Shown in pieces: positions 46,834 through 60,497 of a DNA stretch of 64,000 bases; position 1 is the first letter of the stretch, and every line of letters begins with the position of its first letter. The stretch comes from an uncultured Arenicella sp. (GTDB lineage Bacteria; Pseudomonadota; Gammaproteobacteria; Arenicellales; Arenicellaceae), in NCBI GenBank assembly GCA_937974565.1, contig CALJWL010000027.1, positions 1 to 64,000 of the forward strand, given 5' to 3'. Below the pieces are notes generated by a model, which was not told where the DNA came from, made no database searches, and was given only the letters and a program-made list of their open reading frames with translations. Both the position numbers and the translations under genes were made by a program.

Positions 46834-47031
46834 ATGCCTAAAATTAAAAGTAATAGTGGCGCAGCTAAGCGCTTTAAAAAAACGGGTAGCGGTAAATTTA
46901 AACGCTCTCAATCTCACTTGCGTCATATTTTGACCAAAAAATCGACCAAACGTAAACGTCATCTGCGTGGTACTACTACCGCGAAAGATTGCGATGCGCG
47001 CTTGATTCAGCGTATGTTGCCTTACAGCTAA
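46834..47031 (+). CDS. rpmI: Ribosomal protein L35
   Basis: A 65-residue basic protein of the large subunit: [20 protein letters not shown] at the N-terminus and [13 protein letters not shown] in the middle are diagnostic. Located between infC and rplT, 104 bp after infC. In this operon L20 usually represses rpmI-rplT translation through a leader structure; the leader here was not modelled. Confidence 0.98.
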   Translation: MPKIKSNSGAAKRFKKTGSGKFKRSQSHLRHILTKKSTKRKRHLRGTTTAKDCDARLIQRMLPYS

Positions 47032-47096
47032 GCGTACACAACAGATTATTGAGATTGTAGGAAAGCAGCGTTGCGCTTCTTTCCAGGAGAAAAAAA

Positions 47097-47456
47097 ATGC
47101 CTAGAGTAAAACGTGGTGTTACCGCCCGAGCTAAACATAAAAAAGTTATCAGCCAAGCCAAAGGCTATCGCGGACGCAATAAGAATGTCTTTCGCGTAGC
47201 TAAACAAGCTGTTACACGCGCTGGTCAATATGAATATCGTGACCGTCGCCAACGCAAGCGTCAATTTCGTCGTTTATGGATCACTCGTATTTCAGCCGCG
47301 GCTAAGCTAAATGCAATGAACTACAGTACGTTCATTAACGGCTTAAGCAAAGCAGGTATTGAGCTTGATCGTAAGGTTCTTGCTGATATCGCTGTACACG
47401 ATTCAGCGGCTTTCTCGCAGTTGGCTGAGCAAGCAAAATCGGCACTTGCAGCTTAG
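47097..47456 (+). CDS. rplT: Ribosomal protein L20
   Basis: A 119-residue large-subunit protein that nucleates assembly on 23S rRNA and acts as autogenous repressor of its operon. [16 protein letters not shown] and [19 protein letters not shown] are typical. It has an AGGAGA Shine-Dalgarno and is followed by a strong terminator. Confidence 0.99.
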   Translation: MPRVKRGVTARAKHKKVISQAKGYRGRNKNVFRVAKQAVTRAGQYEYRDRRQRKRQFRRLWITRISAAAKLNAMNYSTFINGLSKAGIELDRKVLADIAVHDSAAFSQLAEQAKSALAA

Positions 47457-47542
47457 TTTTACTTAGCGGCTTATTTGTTAAAAGCCTGCTAATGCTCGGT
47501 TTGTCTTTTGTCTAAGCAAGAGTTTTAAACAAGCGAGTAATT

Positions 47543-47571
47543 AAAAAGGAAGGCCTTGGCCTTCCTTTTTT
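47543..47571 (+). terminator. Intrinsic terminator after rplT
   Basis: AAAAAGGAAGGCC (47543-47555) pairs with GGCCTTCCTTTTTT (47558-47571), a 13-bp stem with a two-base loop and a T run; it ends the infC-rpmI-rplT unit. Confidence 0.92.
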
Positions 47572-51222
<3,651 letters not shown>

Positions 51223-51342
51223 TTGGTGGTAAATTAACAGAGCATAGAGTGCTGAGGCGAACTGTAAGTGTTCGGCACTCCATTGCTTTAGATGGGTTAA
51301 AAAGGGGGCGACCATAAAGGTTTAACGCCACCAGGAGAAAAA

Positions 51343-51657
51343 ATGGCAGTAACAAAAGCAGAGTTGGCCGTCTCGTTACACGATGAGTTAGGGTTGAATA
51401 AAAGAGAGTCTAAAGAGTTTGTAGAACAATTCTTTGAAACAGTTAAAGTTGCTCTTGAGGACGGAAGCTCGGTTAAATTATCTGGCTTTGGTAATTTTGG
51501 TTTGCGAGATAAGCCCGCTCGACCCGGGCGTAATCCTAAAACAGGCGAAGAAATTCCCATATCAGCCAGACGAGTTGTTACTTTCAAGGCCAGCCAAAAG
51601 TTGAAAGAAGCCATAGATCAAAACTCCGTTGCATTAAAAAAAGTACTGGCAGGCTAG
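51343..51657 (+). CDS. ihfA: Integration host factor alpha subunit
   Basis: A 104-residue DNA-bending protein. The DNA-binding arm [20 protein letters not shown] and [19 protein letters not shown] identify IHF alpha. Works as a heterodimer with IHF beta (not in window) in recombination, replication and sigma-54 transcription. GGAGAAA lies ahead of the ATG. Confidence 0.98.
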   Translation: MAVTKAELAVSLHDELGLNKRESKEFVEQFFETVKVALEDGSSVKLSGFGNFGLRDKPARPGRNPKTGEEIPISARRVVTFKASQKLKEAIDQNSVALKKVLAG

Positions 51658-51955
51658 CTGAGGCGGGCTGAGAACCGTGGTTTACAGGCCTGTTCTTGGG
51701 TCAAGCGCTGTTGTTCGTAGTAAGAGATAACCCCGCGTCGCTGGTTTAGGGCAAGTTATTGGTTTGACTGATAATTGCTAAATTTATTTTTAATAAACAA
51801 TTGCAAGCCATTATTTCCAATGTTTTTTTTACATTGAAAATGGTACGTACACGTATTTTTTCCTGTACCTGCGCTTCAGTTGACGTTAAACTCTGCGTTA
51901 ACAAATTATACGTAATTGCCAATCACTTTCTAACCACGGGGACTATCGTCAAGTT

Positions 51956-52321
51956 ATGCTAGACCAAGGAGATAACGCAACTCTGCCTCCCATACCCAGT
52001 AAGCGGTATTTCACGATCGGAGAAGTCAGTGATCTGTGCATGGTGAAGCCTCACGTATTGCGTTATTGGGAGCAAGAGTTTTCTCAGCTTAATCCCGTTA
52101 AGCGCCGTGGCAACCGACGGTATTACCAGCGTCATGAAGTTCAACTCATTCGTCGTATTCGTAGTTTGCTTTATATTGAGGGTTTCACCATCAGTGGTGC
52201 AAAGAACCAAATTGAAATGGAAGCTGGGGGGCAAGCCGTGCCAACCACTCAAGTAAATCGTAAGGTTGTAGCCGAACTCATCTCTGAAATCGACGAAGTT
52301 GTCTCAATTTTGTCAGACTGA
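51956..52321 (+). CDS. MerR-family regulator next to ihfA
   Basis: A 121-residue small MerR protein: helix-turn-helix RYFTIGEVSDLCMVKPHVLR and wing KRRGNRRYYQRHEVQLIRRI, then a short helical dimerisation tail without effector domain. This gene follows ihfA in many gammaproteobacteria; its targets are unknown. Confidence 0.93.
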   Translation: MLDQGDNATLPPIPSKRYFTIGEVSDLCMVKPHVLRYWEQEFSQLNPVKRRGNRRYYQRHEVQLIRRIRSLLYIEGFTISGAKNQIEMEAGGQAVPTTQVNRKVVAELISEIDEVVSILSD

Positions 52322-52505
52322 CTGCGTTCCATGCTGTTTTTTTCAGGTTAATTTTTCTTTGTGGGTTAGCTCTGCGGCTAAACCGTATTTTCGGCGTACC
52401 TAATTAATAAGCCAGTTGAATTTAAAGCGGTTGTCATTTGCAATAATTTCCAAGAAACTCTTTGTAGAATTCCCCAAATCGTATATATTCCCCAACCTGA
52501 GTGAT

Positions 52506-52582
52506 CGGGGTGTAGCGCAGTCTGGTAGCGCACCGTGCTGGGGGCGCGGTGGTCGTAGGTTCGAATCCTATCACCCCGACCA
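52506..52582 (+). tRNA. tRNA-Pro (GGG)
   Basis: A 77-nt cloverleaf: acceptor CGGGGTG pairs with CACCCCG, D arm AGCGCAGTCTGGTAGCGC, anticodon loop CTGGGGG with GGG, T arm GGTTCGAATCC, encoded CCA. The pheST-ihfA-merR-tRNA-Pro order is common in gammaproteobacteria. Confidence 0.97.
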
Positions 52583-52792
52583 ACTCAATAAACGAACTTG
52601 ATTTTACCGTTGGTGTTTTTCAACAATAAAACTGGGTGATAAGCTCAAACTGGGAGGCGGGCCTGTAATTTGCATGGAATGCATTAACCACCGCTTGCAT
52701 GAAAAATCCTCTCTATTTGCCCTAATCTCATGCGCACTTTTTAGATACAATTACGTCAAATAAAAACAGATCATTAGTAGGGTGGCATTTCC

Positions 52793-53551
52793 GTGCATAT
52801 TCTTTTAGCCAATGATGACGGTTATAACGCGCCAGGGCTTGAATTGCTCACCGAAGCGTTGGCGGCGCAGCATCATAAAGTAACGGTGGTTGCACCTAAA
52901 GAAAATAAGAGTGGTTGCGGTATGGGACTTTCTCTGAGGCGAGACATTGAGGTGCGTCAACCACAAGAGCGTCGATTTATTGTTGACGGCACTCCCGCTG
53001 ATTGCATATACATCGGCCTGAATAATTTGGTTGACGAACCCGTTGATTTGGTAGTGAGCGGCATTAATAATGGCCCTAATTTAGCCGATGATATTCTCTA
53101 TTCAGGCACTTTTGCTGCGGCCATGGAGGCGCGTCGCTTACCAGTACCTGCAATCGCCATGTCCATCACTGAACGACATGTAAAGCATTATGATACGGCT
53201 GCACGTCTGGCCGTTGATTTGAGCAATTCGATTTCTCGTTTAGCATTTAAGTCGTTAATCGCGGTGCTGAACGTCAATTTACCTGACGTACCTATGATGG
53301 ATTTGCGTGGTTATAAATCGACGTTAATGGGAATGCGGCACGAACCCCTTCCTCCCGTTATACAAAGTGGAAATCTGAAAAACGGAGTGTATCAACTCGG
53401 CCCTGCTGGCGACTTTGTGCGCCGAAAACGCAATAAAATGCAAGACTTTGAGGCGGTCGAGCAGGGTTATGCCTCAATCACTCCACTCAGTGTTCGATTT
53501 GAAGACAGTGCGTATGTTGACGATGTTCAGCAGTGGTTGGATACGATTTAG
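52793..53551 (+). CDS. surE: 5'/3'-nucleotidase SurE
   Basis: A 252-residue metal-dependent nucleotidase/exopolyphosphatase. The catalytic NDDGYNAPGL at the N-terminus, SGINNGPNLADDILYSGT in the middle and DGTPADC are diagnostic. Starts at GTG 52793. The pcm start lies 1 bp after its stop. The two act in stress survival and share an operon across gammaproteobacteria. Confidence 0.97.
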   Translation: MHILLANDDGYNAPGLELLTEALAAQHHKVTVVAPKENKSGCGMGLSLRRDIEVRQPQERRFIVDGTPADCIYIGLNNLVDEPVDLVVSGINNGPNLADDILYSGTFAAAMEARRLPVPAIAMSITERHVKHYDTAARLAVDLSNSISRLAFKSLIAVLNVNLPDVPMMDLRGYKSTLMGMRHEPLPPVIQSGNLKNGVYQLGPAGDFVRRKRNKMQDFEAVEQGYASITPLSVRFEDSAYVDDVQQWLDTI

Positions 53552-53552
53552 C

Positions 53553-54227
53553 ATGCACCAAACTCAGCACAACAAACCCAACCTAAACAGCATTGGGATG
53601 ACGTCAGAGCGCACTCGGCGGCGCCTGATAGATCAAGTTCGAAAAATGGGTGTGACGGATCAACGTGTTTTGGATGTTATGTTCGCTTTACCTCGTCAAG
53701 CTTTCATTGACGAGGCCTTGTCAAACAGAGCGTATGACAACATCTCTTTGCCTATCGGGTTTGGTCAGACCATTTCACAGCCTTATATTGTTGGCTTGAT
53801 GACGCAGACGTTATTTAATCGTTCGCGTTCCAAGATACTTGAAATTGGCACCGGTTGTGGTTATCAAACCGCCGTGTTAGCGCCGTTGTGCGATGAAGTG
53901 ATCAGCGTTGAGCGAATTTTAAAGTTGCACCGTCGCGCGCGTGACTTGCTTTATGATTTACGGGTTCGAAACGTTAAGTTTCGCCATGGAGATGGTTTTG
54001 CTGGCATGAAAGAACACGCCCCATTTGATGGTATTTTAGCGGCCGCTGTGTCTGAGAATGTGCCTGAAGAGCTGATTGAAGAACTGGCGGTTGGTGGGCG
54101 AATTGTCATGCCGGTGGGCCGCGATGATCATCAAGTGTTGATTGTCGTTGACAAAACATCGTCAGGTACTGTCCAGCACGAAATTGAAACCGTTCGTTTT
54201 GTGCCTCGCTTAGCTGGCCTTGGTTAG
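53553..54227 (+). CDS. pcm: Protein-L-isoaspartate O-methyltransferase
   Basis: A 224-residue SAM-dependent enzyme that repairs isoaspartyl residues. The SAM-binding motif is KILEIGTGCGYQTAVLAPL; PRQAFIDEALSNRAYDNISL and GFGQTISQPYIV are typical. ATG 53553 follows the surE stop directly; a longer frame into surE is not credible. Confidence 0.97.
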   Translation: MHQTQHNKPNLNSIGMTSERTRRRLIDQVRKMGVTDQRVLDVMFALPRQAFIDEALSNRAYDNISLPIGFGQTISQPYIVGLMTQTLFNRSRSKILEIGTGCGYQTAVLAPLCDEVISVERILKLHRRARDLLYDLRVRNVKFRHGDGFAGMKEHAPFDGILAAAVSENVPEELIEELAVGGRIVMPVGRDDHQVLIVVDKTSSGTVQHEIETVRFVPRLAGLG

Positions 54228-54315
54228 CAGGCTTTGATTAGTAGTCCCTAGATTACACTTTTTTCCACTTTACATACCCTTTTTACAGCGCTTACACACC
54301 ACGGGCTTTGATTAC

Positions 54316-54903
54316 ATGAAACTTTTTGAACCAATTTATTCCATGATTTTGAAATGGGCCAAACACCCCAAAGCAGAGCGATACTTGGCCGCTGTTAGTT
54401 TTTCTGAATCGTCTTTTTTCCCTATTCCAGTTGATGTGATGTTGGCTCCGATGGTGTTGGCCGATAAGCAAAAGGCGTGGCGATTAGCCGCGGTTACCAC
54501 TGTTATGTCGGTGCTTGGTGGGGTCTTTGGTTACATGATTGGGGCTTATTTCTTTGAGGCTTATGGTGATCAAATGTTGACCATTTTGCATGGTCACGAT
54601 AAATTTGAGCGCATCAAAGAGCTTTTTATTGAGCATGGCATGTTGATTATTTTGGTTGCTGGTTTCACGCCGTTGCCTTATAAAATATTCACCATCGCAT
54701 CGGGTGTGATGGGGGTTGCCTTTTTGCCTTTCGTATTGTTGTCTTTGATTGCGCGAGGGGCCAGGTTTTTTCTGGTTGCAGGGCTAATAAGGCTCGGGGG
54801 CGATCAGCTAGAGGAGACAATACACAAAAAAATCGAGGTGATTGGTTGGGCAACGCTGGCGGTGGTGATAATCGGTTTGGTTCTCTACTTTCAATTTAGA
54901 TAA
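54316..54903 (+). CDS. YqaA-type (VTT/DedA-like) membrane protein
   Basis: A 195-residue membrane protein with the YqaA pattern: AAVSFSESSFFPIPVDVMLA, two long hydrophobic hairpins and AGFTPLPYKIFTIASG with the conserved Pro-Lys. DedA/VTT proteins move lipids or support envelope integrity; the exact substrate is unknown. It lies between pcm and nlpD, a regular place for it. Confidence 0.93.
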   Translation: MKLFEPIYSMILKWAKHPKAERYLAAVSFSESSFFPIPVDVMLAPMVLADKQKAWRLAAVTTVMSVLGGVFGYMIGAYFFEAYGDQMLTILHGHDKFERIKELFIEHGMLIILVAGFTPLPYKIFTIASGVMGVAFLPFVLLSLIARGARFFLVAGLIRLGGDQLEETIHKKIEVIGWATLAVVIIGLVLYFQFR

Positions 54904-54909
54904 CGCTTT

Positions 54910-55779
54910 ATGCGCTCGTTTTCTTTATTTTTTGTTTCGTGTTTATGCGGTGCGTTGCTCGTTGGCTGTGCGCCTCGTCATAAAGCGCAGGTGGTTGAGA
55001 GAACAGTGTTAACTCAGCGACAACAAGATGAACGTATTGGTGGCCAGTTTATTCGCATCGTTCAACCGGGAGACACCCTTTACTCTATTGCGTTTGTTGC
55101 CGGTTTGGATGTGAATAAGATTGCCACCTGGAACGGCATTGATGACACAAGCAAGTTACAGGCCGGCCAGCGAATTCGGCTCACAGAACCAATAGGGTTT
55201 ACGTATCCAGTCATCAAGCACGCTGGTGTGAAAACGCCCACACACAAAAAAAACAATGATCAGTTGAGAAAACCAAAAGTCTCTATCGATAGAACTTATT
55301 CCGAGCCGCAAAACAATAAGAGGGTTGACCATGATCAACCCAGCGCCGCTAGAGAAGCGAGTACGCAAACACAAAACAAGAGTGCCCAGCAACCTAAGCC
55401 ATTTACCCCCAAGGGTTCAAATGCCTGGGCCTGGCCACTGCGCGGCACCTTAGCAAACCGTTTTAATCCTTCACAAGGGCAGCAAGGAATTAATATTCAA
55501 GGCCAGCATGGGCAAGTGGTGAAGGCGGCCGCGAGCGGTGAAGTGGTTTATGCTGGTGACAGTCTCAAAGGGTATGGAAACTTGGTAATTATCAAGCACT
55601 CTTCAATTTATCTAAGTGCTTACGCGAATAATCAATCTATTTTGATCAAAGAAGGGGATATTGTTGAGCAGGCGCAGCCTATAGCAACATTGGGGCAGAA
55701 CTCCGTTGGGGATGCAGTAGCACATTTTCAAATTCGCAAGCATGGTAACCCTGTTGATCCAATGACCTTTTTACGCTAA
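54910..55779 (+). CDS. nlpD: NlpD-like lipoprotein (LysM plus degenerate M23)
   Basis: A 289-residue outer-membrane lipoprotein: signal with lipobox LLVGC at residues 16-20, a LysM peptidoglycan-binding domain (IVQPGDTLYSIAFVAGLDVN onward), a polar Lys/Gln-rich linker, and an M23 domain (GEVVYAGDSLKGYGNLVIIK) lacking the zinc-binding His residues. NlpD activates amidases such as AmiC at division rather than cutting peptidoglycan. It overlaps nearly with the preceding gene (6-bp gap). rpoS, which often follows nlpD, is absent here. Confidence 0.96.
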   Translation: MRSFSLFFVSCLCGALLVGCAPRHKAQVVERTVLTQRQQDERIGGQFIRIVQPGDTLYSIAFVAGLDVNKIATWNGIDDTSKLQAGQRIRLTEPIGFTYPVIKHAGVKTPTHKKNNDQLRKPKVSIDRTYSEPQNNKRVDHDQPSAAREASTQTQNKSAQQPKPFTPKGSNAWAWPLRGTLANRFNPSQGQQGINIQGQHGQVVKAAASGEVVYAGDSLKGYGNLVIIKHSSIYLSAYANNQSILIKEGDIVEQAQPIATLGQNSVGDAVAHFQIRKHGNPVDPMTFLR

Positions 55780-56051
55780 AGGGTTCATGTGGGCGGGTCT
55801 TTAAAAGGCCATTAGCGTTAATGTTTATTAAAGTGAAAAATTTCGTATGGACCTTTTTCTCGTTTTACGCACTCCAATTTGGTGAAATTTTCTGATCTTT
55901 AAAAAAATTTAGATAAAGTTTCTGTCACACTGCCTTTTACTCTACTTTTTACCTTAAATTAATTAACTTTGTCGCGACTTTGCTAATTCAGATCGTTACA
56001 ATATGTGTTTCGTTAATTTTTTGATGTGCCCCTTTTTTGGAGCTGGTTCTC
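55780..56051. other. Intergenic region where rpoS would be expected
   Basis: 272 bp between nlpD and the aminotransferase gene, AT-rich with TTTTTTGG before the next gene. No rpoS coding frame or remnant is visible. Confidence 0.6.
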
Positions 56052-57257
56052 ATGGCCTTGGATGACTTTTCGCGTATCAAGCGGCTGCCTCACTACGTGT
56101 TCAATATTGTCGGTGACCTTAAAGCCGCGGCAAGGGCCAGAGGCGAAGACATAATTGACTTCGGTATGGGGAATCCTGATCAGCCGACACCGCAGCCTAT
56201 TGTTGACAAACTATGCGAAGCGTCACAGCGTGGCCGCACGCACCGCTACTCTGTTTCTAAGGGCATTCCGAGACTTCGTCAAGCCATTTGTAATTGGTAT
56301 GGTGAGCGCTACAATGTTGATATTTGCCCTGATACTGAGGCTATCGTTACTATTGGCTCAAAAGAAGGGTTGGCGCACTTAGCGATGGCAACAATGGATA
56401 AGGGAGACTCGGTGTTAGTGCCCAACCCAGCTTACCCTATACACCCGTATGGATTTATCATTGCTGGCGCTGACATTCGCCATGTGCCAATTGGGCCTGG
56501 TATTGATTTTTTCCATGAACTGGAAACAGCACTTAAAAATACGTTCCCTAAGCCTAAGATGTTGGTGCTTAATTTCCCAAGCAACCCAACGGCTCAATGC
56601 GTTGAACTTGAATTTTTTGAGCGAATCGTTGACATGGCCATTGAACATCAATTTTGGGTGGTTCAAGACTTGGCTTACGCAGACATTGTGTTTGATGGAT
56701 ACACGGCACCGAGCATCATGCAAGTGCCCGGCGCTAAAGACATAGCCGTAGAATCGTTTAGCCTATCGAAAAGTTATAATATGCCTGGCTGGCGGGTGGG
56801 TTTTATGGTCGGCAATAAAAAACTAATTGGCGCGCTTGCTCGCATGAAGTCTTACTTAGATTATGGTATGTTCGCGCCAATCCAAATTGCTTCGATTTTT
56901 GCTTTAGAGGCACCAGAAGCAAAAGATTGGATTTCTGAAATTCGAGATCGTTACCAAAGCCGACGGGACGTCTTGTGTGATGGCCTCACAGCAGCCGGTT
57001 GGCCGGTTGAAAAGCCTAAGGCTACCATGTTTGTGTGGGCTAAAATTCCAGAGTGCTTTTCCGAACTTGGTTCCATGGAATTCAGTAAACTGTTATTAAA
57101 AGAAGCCAAAGTGGCCGTTTCGCCAGGCATTGGGTTCGGCGATTACGGTGATCAGTATGTGCGTTTTGGTTTGATAGAAAACGAGCAAAGAACTCGTCAG
57201 GCAATTCGGAGCATTAAATCGCTGCTGTTGCACCCTGAGCGGGTTAATATGCCGTGA
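56052..57257 (+). CDS. alaC: Alanine transaminase AlaC-like
   Basis: A 401-residue PLP-dependent class I aminotransferase. The pyridoxal Lys is in [17 protein letters not shown], and NYPSNPTA-like and [12 protein letters not shown] segments follow the AlaC/YfbQ-type plan. ATG 56052 has GGAG at 56039-56042; an upstream in-frame TTG at 56037 is not preferred. It is followed after 63 bp by hom, which is typical of gammaproteobacteria outside the enterics (alaC-hom-thrC). Confidence 0.93.
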   Translation: MALDDFSRIKRLPHYVFNIVGDLKAAARARGEDIIDFGMGNPDQPTPQPIVDKLCEASQRGRTHRYSVSKGIPRLRQAICNWYGERYNVDICPDTEAIVTIGSKEGLAHLAMATMDKGDSVLVPNPAYPIHPYGFIIAGADIRHVPIGPGIDFFHELETALKNTFPKPKMLVLNFPSNPTAQCVELEFFERIVDMAIEHQFWVVQDLAYADIVFDGYTAPSIMQVPGAKDIAVESFSLSKSYNMPGWRVGFMVGNKKLIGALARMKSYLDYGMFAPIQIASIFALEAPEAKDWISEIRDRYQSRRDVLCDGLTAAGWPVEKPKATMFVWAKIPECFSELGSMEFSKLLLKEAKVAVSPGIGFGDYGDQYVRFGLIENEQRTRQAIRSIKSLLLHPERVNMP

Positions 57258-57320
57258 TTATTTTGTGGCATTGTCGATTTAAAACACCTAAAAACATTCA
57301 GCAGTAAGACAAGGCATATT

Positions 57321-58631
57321 ATGCAATCAGTTAAAATTGGGATACTTGGTTTGGGCACAGTGGGTGCTGGCACGGCTGAAGTGTTGACGCGCAATGCGTC
57401 TGAGATAACTCGTCGTTGTGGTCAAAGCGTGCTCGTCACCATGGCCTCTGTACGAGATACCTCAAAACCTAGATCTTGTGATTGCACGGCTTTTACACTC
57501 ACGCAAGATCCCTATGAGGTGGTGAGTTCAGATGACGTGGACATCGTTGTTGAGTTGATTGGTGGTTATGATCTTGCTAAAGATTTAGTGCTGAAGGCGA
57601 TCGAGAATGGTAAGCATGTGGTTACGGCAAATAAAGCTTTAATCGCGGTTTACGGCAATGAAATTTTTACCGCCGCCGAAGAGCAGGGCGTCAGTGTGGC
57701 CTATGAAGCGGCTGTGGCTGGTGGAATCAGCATTATAAAAAACATTCGAGAAGGGTTTGCGGGCAACAAGATCGAGATGTTGGCCGGCATCATTAATGGC
57801 ACCGGTAACTTTATCTTGACTGAAATGCGAGATAAGGGTCGAACCTTTGAAGACGTATTAGTTGAGGCACAAGAATTGGGTTACGCTGAGGCTGACCCAA
57901 CCTTTGATGTTGAAGGTACTGATGCCGCGCACAAGTTGACAATACTGGCGGCGATAGCGTTTGGTACGCCACTGCAATTTGATGACGTTTACACTGAAGG
58001 CATTTCAAATCTTGATTTAATGGACGTTCGTTATGCGCAAGAATTGGGCTATCGAATTAAGCATTTGGGGATAGCCAAAAAAACCGAATCAGGCCTTGAA
58101 TTGAGAGTACATCCAACATTGATTCCCGAAAAGCGTTTGTTAGCCAATGTGAATGGAGTAATGAACGCGGTTTTGGTTAAAGGAGACGCGGTTGGTAATA
58201 CCTTGCATTACGGTGCCGGTGCCGGTGCCGAACCCACTGCCTCAGCCGTGGTGGCTGACATTGTCGATGTGACGCGCACCTTGGGCGTTGCGGCTCAATA
58301 TAAAGTGCCGGCCTTAGCGTTTCAGCGTGATTCGATAAAATCATTGCCGACCAAGTCAGCAGCTGAATTTGATTGCGCCTATTACTTAAGAATAGAAGTA
58401 GAAGACGTGGCGGGTGTCATGTCTCAATTGAGCGCAGAGTTTGCAGAGCAAAATATCAGTATTGAAGGTATTACGCAAAAAGAGCCAGCAAAAGATCAAG
58501 ACACAGTTTCGGTTATCTTTATTACTCAGAAAACGATTGAGGGGGCTGTTGATCGCGTAATCGATAGGTTAGAGTCTTTGGATATTGTTCGGGGCTCGGT
58601 CGTTAAAATTCGCGTTGAACACCTTAACTGA
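57321..58631 (+). CDS. hom: Homoserine dehydrogenase
   Basis: A 436-residue monofunctional enzyme reducing aspartate semialdehyde to homoserine. The nucleotide-binding GLGTVGAGTAEVL, the catalytic region YAEADPTFDVEGTDAAHKL and a C-terminal ACT domain (LRIEVEDVAGVMSQLSAEFA) for feedback control are all present. Not fused to aspartokinase. Confidence 0.97.
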   Translation: MQSVKIGILGLGTVGAGTAEVLTRNASEITRRCGQSVLVTMASVRDTSKPRSCDCTAFTLTQDPYEVVSSDDVDIVVELIGGYDLAKDLVLKAIENGKHVVTANKALIAVYGNEIFTAAEEQGVSVAYEAAVAGGISIIKNIREGFAGNKIEMLAGIINGTGNFILTEMRDKGRTFEDVLVEAQELGYAEADPTFDVEGTDAAHKLTILAAIAFGTPLQFDDVYTEGISNLDLMDVRYAQELGYRIKHLGIAKKTESGLELRVHPTLIPEKRLLANVNGVMNAVLVKGDAVGNTLHYGAGAGAEPTASAVVADIVDVTRTLGVAAQYKVPALAFQRDSIKSLPTKSAAEFDCAYYLRIEVEDVAGVMSQLSAEFAEQNISIEGITQKEPAKDQDTVSVIFITQKTIEGAVDRVIDRLESLDIVRGSVVKIRVEHLN

Positions 58632-58757
58632 TTGCTCACTTGCGCAATTAATAGATTAGGCTATTAGGGTCATTGTTCGAATGTTCTTGAACGGCCAAAA
58701 ACTCTCTTAGCCCTTGTTGTGAAAATAGTCGTATACACATCCCAGTAGATTCCAAGA

Positions 58758-60158
58758 ATGAAATTCATCAGTACGCGCGGTGATGCGCCAAGCTTAAACT
58801 TTGAAGAAGTCGTGTTAGCCGGTTTGGCTTCTGACGGCGGGCTTTATGTGCCCGAGCAGTTGCCCCAGTTCTCGACAGAAGAAATCGCTTCGTGGGCTGG
58901 TTTGAGTTACCCCGAGCTTGCTTTTAAGGTGATATCCCCATTTGTTGATGGCGAAATACCCGATCAAGATTTAGAAAATATCATCGCTAAGGCTTATTCA
59001 TCATTCAGGCATTCAGCCATCGCGCCATTGGTACAAACGGGCCACAATGAGTGGGTTCTTGAACTGTTTCAAGGCCCAACTTTGGCGTTTAAAGATTTTG
59101 CGCTTCAGTTTTTAGGACACTTGCTTGATTACATTCTAAGTAAGCAGCAACAAAAAGTCGCCGTTATGGGGGCAACCTCGGGAGACACCGGTTCGGCCGC
59201 AATTGAAGGGTGTCAGCGCTGCGACAATATTGATATCTTTATCTTACACCCACATGGGCGAGTCTCTGAGGTGCAGCGCCGCCAGATGACCACAGTTTTA
59301 AGCGATAATGTTTTCAATATTGCGTTAGAAGGTAATTTTGATGATTGTCAAAACATGGTTAAGGCCAGTTTTACTGATCAATCTTTCTTGCCAGAAGGCC
59401 GGCAACTTGTGGCGGTTAACTCAATTAATTGGGCTCGTATTATGGCCCAAATTGTCTACTACTTTTATTCGTCTCTGGCTGTGGGCGGGCCGCATCGCAG
59501 AGTTTCATACTCGGTGCCAACAGGTAACTTTGGTGATATATACGCCGGCTATTTGGCGATGCAAATGGGGTTGCCTGTTAAACAGTTGATTATTGCCACG
59601 AATCAGAACGATATTTTGCATCGCTGCATCAGTGAGAATGATCACAGTAAGCGTGCGCTATCGCAATCTTTGGCACCGAGTATGGATATTATGGTGTCGA
59701 GTAATTTTGAACGTCTGTTATTTGATTTATACGGGCGTGATGGCGATGAAATTAAAAGATTGATGAGTGAGTTTGAGGCTGGGTCAATGCGTCTGAGTGA
59801 TAACGCTTTGGCTACGGCCAGAGAAACCTTTTCAAGCTTTCGTTTAGACGATGATGGTATGCTAGAGACCATATCGGCTGTCTTTGCCGACACAGGTTAC
59901 TTACTTGACCCCCACACAGCAATTGGGCTGGCTGCAGCCAGATCTGAGCGAACTGAGACTGAAACGCCCATTATTTGCCTGGCAACTGCGCATCCAGCTA
60001 AGTTTCCTGATGCCGTAATTAAAGCGAGTGAAAAAAGAGCGATTAGTGAACCGTCTTTGCCACACCACATGAGTGACTTATGGGATCGTGAAGAACGCTA
60101 CCAAATTCTTCCGAATGAAAAGTCGGCAGTACACAAGTTTATTCAAGAAAACCTTTAA
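58758..60158 (+). CDS. thrC: Threonine synthase
   Basis: A 466-residue PLP enzyme converting phosphohomoserine to threonine. PLP Lys is in LAFKDFALQFL and the phosphate-binding loop is GATSGDTGSAA. It begins MKFISTRGDAPSL, the long (yeast/enteric-like) form. Comes 126 bp after hom; the homoserine kinase gene thrB is not present between them or elsewhere in the window. Confidence 0.97.
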   Translation: MKFISTRGDAPSLNFEEVVLAGLASDGGLYVPEQLPQFSTEEIASWAGLSYPELAFKVISPFVDGEIPDQDLENIIAKAYSSFRHSAIAPLVQTGHNEWVLELFQGPTLAFKDFALQFLGHLLDYILSKQQQKVAVMGATSGDTGSAAIEGCQRCDNIDIFILHPHGRVSEVQRRQMTTVLSDNVFNIALEGNFDDCQNMVKASFTDQSFLPEGRQLVAVNSINWARIMAQIVYYFYSSLAVGGPHRRVSYSVPTGNFGDIYAGYLAMQMGLPVKQLIIATNQNDILHRCISENDHSKRALSQSLAPSMDIMVSSNFERLLFDLYGRDGDEIKRLMSEFEAGSMRLSDNALATARETFSSFRLDDDGMLETISAVFADTGYLLDPHTAIGLAAARSERTETETPIICLATAHPAKFPDAVIKASEKRAISEPSLPHHMSDLWDREERYQILPNEKSAVHKFIQENL

Positions 60159-60497
60159 ATTTTGGTTTTATTCAGCATAGAATTGGCTTTGAATGCACAG
60201 TCAAAAGAGTCTTGAACGTCGCAAGGAAGTGGCATTAATGGCTTTGTTAGTGCTATTGAACGGCAACGCATTATTAACAAGGGGTTACCAAGTTATTGCC
60301 GAAAGCATATTTCGTAGTGTTGAGGCGCTATTTTGAGTATTATCGAGAGATAATAGAGATGGCTAAACGCGCCCCTGTCCTATCTGGGTATATAATAGGG
60401 CTTGTTCGGTGTACATCTAAATGATATTTACCAGCGACCTAATTACTAATGAAATAGGTTTCCCACGTGGGGTCCGCTGTTATTCACAGAGAGTGAG
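60159..60497 (+). other. Intergenic region with possible 47-residue peptide
   Basis: No gspC or other long gene. A 47-codon frame at 60193-60336 encodes a helical, partly hydrophobic peptide (RKEVALMALLVLLNGNALL) without a clear Shine-Dalgarno; it may be real or chance. The gspD promoter should lie between 60336 and 60497. Confidence 0.35.
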
